DNA of 36,046 nt, from the NCBI GenBank assembly GCA_017455205.1, contig JAFTBM010000005.1, forward strand, positions 1 to 36,046. Reading direction: 5' to 3'. The notes under the pieces are model-generated. The model saw nothing but the letters and a program-made list of their open reading frames with translations. It searched no databases and had not been told where the DNA came from. The position numbers were made by a program, and so were the translations under genes. This DNA is from Bacteroidales bacterium. Lineage in GTDB: Bacteria > Bacteroidota > Bacteroidia > Bacteroidales > P3. Each line of letters starts with the position of its first letter. Position 1 is the first letter of the stretch. Shown piece by piece: positions 1 through 7,700 of this stretch.

Positions 1-9
1 AAGGTGCAA

Positions 10-40
10 AAAACAAACTACTTCGCGCACGAACTAATTT
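10..40 (+). repeat. 31-nt direct repeat, copy 1
   Basis: This 31-nt block recurs at 298-328 with a single mismatch (G at 27, A at 315). It contains the core CAAACTACTTCGC followed by CACGAACTAATTT. The two copies are exactly 288 nt apart and enclose the 11-bp tandem array. Its function is unknown. Confidence 0.85.
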
Positions 41-99
41 CACCCTCCAGCCACCCTCCCGCCATCCGCCCCGTTTTCTCCCCGTAACTCCTCCGCCCG

Positions 100-152
100 G
101 ATACGGACTTGATACGGAGCGGATACGGAGCGGATACGGAGCGGATACGGAG
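100..152 (+). repeat. 11-bp tandem array A (GATACGGAGCG, about five units)
   Basis: Five consecutive units with an exact 11-bp period: one divergent unit GATACGGACTT (100-110), three units GATACGGAGCG, and a partial unit ending at 152. The reverse complement of the same array, with the divergent unit in the matching place, lies at 23145-23198. The period is close to one helical turn. The units abut without spacers, so this is not a CRISPR array. Confidence 0.9.
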
Positions 153-297
153 GGGGTGCCTACCGAGGACTATAAAGGAACTGACAATGAGCGGATTACA
201 AACCACCAAAATAGTTAAAACACTGAAAAATAAGGCTAATCGGCACTGCTGGGGGATAAGACCGAGCTGTTGAAAAGAGGTTGAAAAAAAGCCCCCG

Positions 298-328
298 AAA
301 ACAAACTACTTCGCACACGAACTAATTT
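298..328 (+). repeat. 31-nt direct repeat, copy 2
   Basis: Second copy of the block at 10-40, one mismatch in 31 nt. It is followed by a G-rich stretch rather than the C-rich sequence that follows copy 1, so the identity ends sharply at both edges. Confidence 0.85.
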
Positions 329-449
329 TGGGCAGCAACAATCGGGAATGAAATGAGAGCGAATATCAAAACCGACGGCCATCGGTGATGTTCAAAAAAT
401 GAAAATGACTATCCGCAAACAACACAATAAGGACAGAAAACAAGCTTTT

Positions 450-528
450 GCCCTTTTAGGGCGTAGCTACTGCACGTTCTATACCCAGGGCAGCGCCCTG
501 GGCTGTTTGCTTTTTGGCCTTTCAGGCC
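450..528. repeat. Cluster of three short hairpins, likely dispersed intergenic element
   Basis: Three perfect hairpins follow each other: GCCC/GGGC (450-462), CCCAGGGC/GCCCTGGG with a 3-nt loop (484-502), and GGCCT/AGGCC (516-528). The minus-strand translation contains SPGRCPGYRTC and ALKGQK, strings I associate with spurious small proteins predicted from dispersed Bacteroidales repeats. That association is from memory and unverified. The element could also terminate transcription from the left. Confidence 0.55.
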
Positions 529-599
529 GCTTTTGTGACAAATGCGGATAATCATAAATGAAAAGTGAGAAAAAAAAATTACGAAACGAAAATTTGTTG

Positions 600-607
600 T
601 AACTTTG
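600..607 (+). promoter_or_regulatory. Bacteroidota -7 promoter element (TAACTTTG)
   Basis: TAACTTTG matches the Bacteroidota sigma-ABfr -7 consensus TAnnTTTG and is followed by GCAC, as in other promoters of this window. No clear -33 TTTG is seen at the expected distance; that region is A-rich. It lies 93 nt upstream of the first gene of the three-gene operon at 700-10681 and probably drives it. Confidence 0.7.
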
Positions 608-699
608 CACAGAATATACCCCCCGTTCACCCCCAAGGGAATATGGGCATAAGAGGGTGATATGAAACACATTAAAGCAACACAAGAGGCACAAAAACA

Positions 700-978
700 G
701 TGGTTGAAAACGACATAAAGCGGGTCAAAAAGCGGGAATATGAGCCACCGCACTTGACGGTAGTCAGTTTTCAAGCAGAGCGTGGCTACGCGGCATCGCT
801 GTCGGAGGTGGCCGACGAGTTGGATCGTTGGGCACAGGGCGAGCTCCAGATTATAGGGTCGCTATCGGACAATGAGCTTTGGCAGGCTTCACAAGACGTT
901 TCGGGTGTGGGTACAGCCAGCGATGGCTTGCAGGCAGGCTATTTCTACCAGGAACAGACCGACGGTTGGTTCCAGTAG
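700..978 (+). CDS. Small hypothetical protein (92 aa), first gene of the giant-protein operon
   Basis: The 92-residue product begins with a charged stretch and YEPPHLTVVSF, resembling short Bacteroidales proteins with a tyrosine-proline motif and a glycine-containing middle (here ERGYAAS) that often precede surface-protein genes. No signal peptide, membrane segment or known domain is visible. The start is GTG at 700, the only plausible start before the YEPP motif, with AGAGG about 11 nt upstream. An in-frame stop lies at 673-675. The next gene begins 38 nt downstream, and the promoter-like TAACTTTG is 93 nt upstream, so it is probably co-transcribed with the lipoprotein and the giant secreted protein. 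I cannot assign a function; a role with the surface proteins is inference from position only. Confidence 0.6.
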   Translation: MVENDIKRVKKREYEPPHLTVVSFQAERGYAASLSEVADELDRWAQGELQIIGSLSDNELWQASQDVSGVGTASDGLQAGYFYQEQTDGWFQ

Positions 979-1016
979 GCCAGAGGTATTCCACAGGCCA
1001 ATACAAATTAGGATAT

Positions 1017-1745
1017 ATGGAAACGAAAAGATTGAGAATCACGATAGGGATAGTGCTCTCGGTGGTGGGTGCGATGGCTGCGTCGGGCTGTGGCAAGGAT
1101 GAAGGCTACAGCAGCTTCGAGCTGACGCCATCGGTAAATTCCACCGACGGGCGCAAAGCTGATTGGAGCGGCAACGGACTGTTTTGGCACACTGGCGACC
1201 AAGTGAGCATCAACGGCTATACCCACACGGTGAATATCAGTGGGAGCTTGTGGATCACCACAGGAGTGCACGTCAATGCCGAGGATGACGGCAACTTCTA
1301 TATAGCCTTCCCCTCAGGTTCGGGCTACAGCAGCAGCAGCCACACGGTGGGAGGCATAAGCATCACAGGCAACGTGGTGCCGCTATCCTGCGTGGGTAGC
1401 ACTAACAAGCTGACGCTCTACCCCTGCTGCGCAGTGCTGAAACTGGAGGGGATGGGTGGCGATGCGACGGTGGAGCTGACAGATGAGCCGTATGGTTCGC
1501 CGGTGATGGTTCCCACGAGTGGGAGCATCGACATCGCGGGCAATTGCATCACTGGCGGGAGCGACTACGAAAATGTGCTTTCGGGCGTAGAGGTGGGCGG
1601 AAGCACCTACGTGGTGGTGCCGATGACGGGCAACAGCCTGAGAGCCGCACTGACCATATTTGATGAAAACTACTACGGGGAGACCACCGAGGCGGTTACG
1701 CTGCGGAAAGGGTACCTTTACATCATAGACCCCGCTAACTTTTAG
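1017..1745 (+). CDS. Fimbrillin-like surface lipoprotein (242 aa)
   Basis: The start chosen is the ATG at 1017; an open frame extends further upstream but would bury the signal peptide. Residues 1-24 form a lipoprotein signal with a hydrophobic core and lipobox ending ASGC, so Cys25 would be acylated. Cys25 is followed by GKDE, which resembles the K-(D/E)2 lipoprotein export signal described in Capnocytophaga and suggests display outside the cell. The mature part is rich in Gly, Ser and Thr. It contains LFWHTGDQVSING, similar to the WxxGDxIxV motif of Mfa-like/fimbrillin proteins, and ends in a beta-strand-rich GYLYIIDPANF. Length fits small members of that group. It lies 29 nt upstream of the giant secreted protein. 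It might anchor or assemble with that protein, but this is inferred only from adjacency. Family assignment is moderate. Confidence 0.65.
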   Translation: METKRLRITIGIVLSVVGAMAASGCGKDEGYSSFELTPSVNSTDGRKADWSGNGLFWHTGDQVSINGYTHTVNISGSLWITTGVHVNAEDDGNFYIAFPSGSGYSSSSHTVGGISITGNVVPLSCVGSTNKLTLYPCCAVLKLEGMGGDATVELTDEPYGSPVMVPTSGSIDIAGNCITGGSDYENVLSGVEVGGSTYVVVPMTGNSLRAALTIFDENYYGETTEAVTLRKGYLYIIDPANF

Positions 1746-1774
1746 GTTATTGAACTAAACAAAAAGAAACAACG

Positions 1775-4700
1775 ATGAGCAAGCGTCTGCTTTTTGCATT
1801 GGGATTGGGAATAGCTTTGACGGGATTTGCGCCAGCGGCAAGTGCACAGCTGGTGTGGCAGCGTGTGGAATGGGCACGAGGATTGGCGGCAGGGACGTCG
1901 TCGACAATGGTGCCGTTCAACCATTCGGGCAGTTTTGCCTACACGTATGTGGAGACCATCTACGACAACGACTCGCTGGTGTTGGCCTCGGGCACGTATA
2001 TCGACACCGTGTGGTTCTACTGCACGGCGGTGGGCGACCCTGTGCCCAACGATGCATCGGTGGAGATTCGGATAAGCACCACTCCACTCAGTGCCCACAG
2101 CACAGTTAAAGGATGGCTCACAGGGTCGACAGCGGCCTCGGCCACATTTGCCACCACCCTGCAGCCCACCACCACGGGGTGGTTTCCCATCAAGCTGGAC
2201 ACCCCGTTTGAGTATACGGGCGAGGACAACCTGGTGATAACCGTCTATCGCAACGGGTCGGACGGCACGGGGCAGACCTACGCAGGCATCACCACGGCTG
2301 CCACCCGCACGACGCTGGGATATGGTGGTGCCTCCGCGTGGTCGGCTACCCAACCTGGCAATAGGGGACATGCTCACCGCCCCGACCTGCGGCTCTCGGT
2401 GCGTGCACCGCGCGTCAATAAGCCAGTGGAAAACCTTGCTGCAGCGGGAAGCACACAGACTACGGCCACTGTGGATTGGTCGGTGAATGCTATGGCTCTT
2501 GAACCTGTGGGATACAAGATTGAGTATGGCCCGCGCGGATTCACCGAAGGCACAGGCACAAAGATAATCACCACCGATGGCACAGCCACAAGCCACACCG
2601 TGGAGGAACTCGCGGCGGCCACGTGGTACGATGTTTATGTCAGTGCCATTGCTGGCCCTGCTGACACCTCGGCCAGCCGCAAAGTGAGCCTCGCCACTGG
2701 GTGCGACAAGAAAAGCATTCCTTGGGCGTGGACGTATACCGAGGGGCAGCTCTCGGACATCATCGTATGGTCAGCCAGCCAGTGGACTGGGAGCAATGAG
2801 CTTCCGCTCTGCTGGGACTTCCCCAACAAAGGAGCCAACAGCACCAGTTACCCGCAGTTTGGCATCTCGACATCAGGCTCTACGCCCACCCTCACACTGG
2901 TAACCGACAACGAAGTGCAGGCAGTGGCTGTGCTTCCCGAGATGGCTTTGCCCATCAATCAGCTCCTGTTGAGCTTCCACGTCAGTCTGGATGGTTTGGA
3001 ATATGGCTACATCACCGATGCTGCCGATGCCTCCACATTCCGCCTGCTGGGCACAGCATATTTGGGTGACAACTACGTCGACTACGAAGAGTTTGGGATG
3101 GAAGTGCCTGGTGGGGCTCGCATAGCATTTCGCTACACCAGTGCGGAAAGCTACGTTATGCCCATCTACGTTTCGGCAATCAGCGTGGAGGAAGCCCCCG
3201 CCTGCAAGCGGCCTGGAGCCATCACTATCGACGAGTCGGCGCTAACCTCTACCAGTGCCACTTTCAGCTGGAGCGGACGACTGGGGGCGGGAAACAGCTA
3301 CAGGCTGAAAGTGGTCAAAGCCAATCAGACGGATACCGTTACCCTGACAGGGCTTACCACCCAAAGCTACACCCTCTCCACCTACAACGATGCACCGCTG
3401 GAAGTTGGTACGGCCTACTTGGTGTATGTGGACAAACTCTGCGGCGGGTCGTACACTCCCCGCATGGAGAAGCGAGTAACCACACTGGGGGTTATCTACG
3501 CCAGTGTGGAGAGTGCCTGCACGGGGATGGGGACAGTGTATGGCAATGCGACGGGTCCGCTTGGCCGCACTTCTACATTCAGGGCTGTGCCCAACAACCA
3601 CTACCACTTTGTGGAGTGGAACGATGGCAACACCAGCAACCCGCGCAACATCTTCTACCAGTCGGTAGCCTCGCTCTCGCCCTACACGGCCACCTTTGCC
3701 ATCAACACCCACACCATCAACTTTGCTTCCAACAACGAGAGCTATGGCACGGTGAGCAACGCCACGGGCGAATATGCCTACGGCAGCATCGTCTCGAGCA
3801 CAGCCACCCCCAACGCTGGCTACTACTTCGCGGGGTGGAGCGATGGGACGACAAGCAGCACGATTAACCACACCGTCCGTGCCGACAACACACTGACGGC
3901 CTATTTTGTGCCCGACGGCTCGGTGCTTTGCATGGGTACGCTCCGCAACAGCGTGGCGGGCTACAGCATCACGCAGACACCTGCCGACGGCATCGTCAGC
4001 GAAGGGCAGACGGTGAGCATCGAAGTAACCGCGCCCCATGAGACTGGCTACCGCAACAATTGGGTGACCACACCGACAACGGAGAGCCACACCACAGGAA
4101 CGCTCGTCTACCAGGCCACCTACACCGCAGGCAGCACAAGTCAGATACTGGTGTTCAACAACGACCTTAAGTCCTTCGTGCTTGGGGTAACGGTCAACAA
4201 TCCGCTTTTCGGCGAGGTAGTAGGCTCGTCGAATGGCTCTATCATGTATTTCAACGAGGCAGTGTCGGCACAGGCTGCGCCACTTGCTGGATACAAGTTT
4301 GCCCGCTGGACGGGTTATGCACCAGGGACAGACAACCCGCTGACCTTTAACATGCCGGCAGCCAATGCCTCGGTCAACGCTGTCTTCCGTCGCGACAGCA
4401 TCACAGTGCACTTGATAGGCGAAGAGGGTGGTACGGTTGCACTCACCTACCAAGGGACGACCACGACGGGGAGTGAAGTGATCCGAAATGTGGCCACAGG
4501 CGACTCGTACACTATTACAGCCGCTGCTTCGAACAGCCACTACACCTTCTTCCAGTGGAGCGATGCCGTCGGCACCGCCGAGCGTTCCCTCACCGCCACA
4601 GGCAACGATGGCACTACTAAAACGCTGACGGCCATGTTCTCGCCTGAGATATTGAACATCACCGCCACATCGAACATCGGTGTGTGCACAGCCAGCGGTA

Positions 4701-7700
4701 GCAACACCTACGCCTACAACAGGAAAGCCACGCTCACGGCCACCCCCGAAACCCACTACGACTTCACCCGCTGGACACTCAGCGGCAGCGAGGTGAGCAC
4801 CAGTGCCACCTACGCCTTCACCGTGCTGGCCTCGGGCAACTATACTGCCGAGTTCACACCCAAGAGCTACACCATCACTGCAGCCAGCGAGAGTGCATCG
4901 CGCGGCAGCGTCAGTGGCGGTGGCAGCTATGTCTACAACACCACCGTTACCCTTACCGCCACACCTGAACCAGGCTGGGCATTCACCCAGTGGAGCGATG
5001 GCAACACCAGCAATCCGCGCATCTTCGCTGCGGAGGCTGACCTCGACGTAACGGCACAATTTGAGCAAGAGGTATACCATCTGACACTCAACGTAGTCAA
5101 TGGCATCATCACCGATGAGGCCACCCTTGAGGCCGCCGACTACCACTACGGCGACGTGGTAACACTGACGGCTGTCAATGCCGACCCTGTTACCTACCGC
5201 TGGGCAGGCTGGAGCGATGGTGGTGCACAGTCGCACACTTACACCGTTACGGCCAGTGCCACCCTGACGGCTACCTTCACGGCCATGGATCGTTATGTGG
5301 TCAATGCCAGTCCGAACAACGACCTCTACGGCAGTTGTGCCACCGATGCTGCCGACTACACCTCGGTGCAGACCGCCGAAGTGAGGGCTACGGCCAACAC
5401 AGGTTACCTCTTCGACCACTGGACCAACATACCCGCAGCCTACATGTACGACAACCCGCTGCGCATAGACATGGATGAGCACGACACCCTCATCCAAGCC
5501 ATCTTCGTTGCTATTCCCTACACAGTCAGCACCTCGGTAAACAATGCTGCTTGGGGGACACTGACTGGCGGTGGGGCATATACCTACAACAGCACCGCCC
5601 TACTGACGGCCATTCCTATGCCTGGCTATCGCGTGGATAGTTGGAGCACTGGCACCAGCCGCAACCTCACGCAGAGCAGTCTGACGGTAACTGGCAACAC
5701 TACGGTCAGCGTGAACTTCTGCCCCGACACCTTCAACATCAGCGCCATGGCCACTCACGCCACAATAACTATGACCCATGAGGGCGATGTGGTGCCTGGT
5801 GCGTCAGGTGCATTCGCCTACGGCAGCGTACTCACTCTTACGGCTGTGCCCGATGCCAACTACTCGGGCAACGCATGGAGCGATGGCAACACCAACGCCA
5901 CCCGCACCATCACCGTTGGCAATGAGGACAAAATTTACGTCTACTACACCAATGCTGACACCTATACCATCACGGGCATCAGTGCCGACCCAGTCATGGG
6001 ATACGTAACTGGTAGCGACACGCGTGCCTATGGGCAGCAGACCACGCTCGTGGCACATGCCAATCCGCACTACACCTTCCTGCAATGGAACGATGGCAAT
6101 ACCAATGCCAGCCGCATTGAGACCTTCACCTCCGACCGCATAGATACAGCCTACTTCGCCATTGGGCAGCACACCATCACCCTTGCAGGAGATGACGCAA
6201 GCCTCGGAGCAGTGAGCATCAACGGTGGTGCGTCCACAGGAGCATTCAACTACGGCTCGAGCATCACACTCCTTGCCCGTCCCAATGCAGGCGTAAAGTT
6301 CTTGCAATGGGTTGAAGATGGCATCACCGACACCCTGCGGAGCTACACCGTGGCCGACGATGCCACACTCACGGCCACGTGGGACAGCATAGCCTACACC
6401 CTCGACACCTTCAGTAACAGCCTCGTCATGGGGCATATCAACGCTTCGCCCTCAAAAGCCTACTATCGTTATGGCGAGAGTGTAAGCCTTGCCGCCGAAA
6501 TCAACAACAGCAGCCTTTACCGCTTTGTGGGCTGGAGCGATGGTGAGACCTCTACCACACACTCTACCATCACTTTCACTGACGAAGAGGTGGTCAGAAT
6601 AAGTGCCATCTTCGAAGAGAAGAGTCGCCATGCCATCAGTGTGGTTCCCAACAACGCCAGTTGGGGCAGTACCACTGGCTGTGCAACCAACTTGACCAAC
6701 GGCACATATCCCATTACGGCCACACCGCTTCACGACTACACCGAGTTCCTCGGCTGGAGCGACAATGGCAGCACCGACAGCCCACGCACCATCGTAATCA
6801 ACGACAACGACTTTATAGCCACCGCCAACTTCGGTCTCAAGAGTTATACAGCCACCTCGGCAGACCTTGCTGGCAACGGTACAGTGAGCGGTACTGGTAC
6901 ATTCCCCTACGGCACCAGCCTTACCCTCTTTGCCACAGCCAACCCTAACTACCTTTTCCGCGGATGGAGCAACGGTGAGACGCAGAATCCCTACACCTTC
7001 ACCATTGTTTCCGACACAGCAATCAACCCCATCTTCACGCTCGACAGTGTGGACATCGCCGTAGTTGCTCCCCACACCGATGCCATCATCGGGGCAGGAC
7101 GCTACGCCATCGGTGAAGCGGTAACACTGCGGGTGACACCATCGGCTCACTACCACGTCAGCTCATGGTCGCTGAACGGGAGCATTGTGGCTACCACCAC
7201 TGACACCCTTCCCACTTTCTACGCTACCAGCAGCATCACCCTCGTAGTAGATATCGAAAGCGACCAGTACAGCCTCTGGATCGGCAACGCACAGCCCACC
7301 ATGGGACAGGTAGATGGTGCACAGCTCAACACCCTCCTCAAGCTTGACTATGGCACTAACCTAACGCTCTCCGCGACTCCCAATGCCCACTACGACTTCG
7401 TGGGATGGATAACCCCCAGCGGCGACACCGTGAGCCACACCGCCACATTTGCATTCAACCTGACAGCCGACACCAACCTAACAGCCCACTTCCGTCCAAC
7501 CACCTTTGCCGTCAGCACCGTTTCCGCAGACCTCACTCAAGGCACCACTACGGGTAGCGATGCCGATAGCAACTACACCTACGGAAGCCTCTTCACTGCC
7601 GTGGCTACCCCCGCAACAGGCTACACCTTCAAGCAATGGACACCTGGCAATATCACCACCAACCCCTACACCTTCCAAGTGCAGACAGCCACTACGCTGA

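Larger units (their letters stand above)
1..699. other. Repeat-rich intergenic region upstream of the giant-protein operon
   Basis: No convincing gene is visible here. The stretch holds two copies of a 31-nt direct repeat, an 11-bp tandem array, a cluster of three small hairpins and, near its right end, a Bacteroidota-type promoter for the operon starting at 700. The right part (about 540-600) is AT-rich, unlike the GC-rich genes around it. Short open frames on the minus strand fall across the hairpins and look non-coding. Confidence 0.7.

Noticed and set aside
100-152. Possible CRISPR array at the 11-bp repeats
   Set aside because: Units are far too short and abut without spacers; no cas genes are present.
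409-774. Minus-strand 121-codon frame across the hairpin cluster
   Set aside because: It spans the palindromic element and the promoter region; the apparent protein strings come from the hairpins.
3242-5497. Minus-strand open frame of 751 codons inside the giant gene
   Set aside because: It is the antisense of the repeat array; the translation is rich in Val, Gly, Arg and Cys with no recognisable domain. The plus strand has a clear domain structure and the compositional bias removes stops from the opposite strand.
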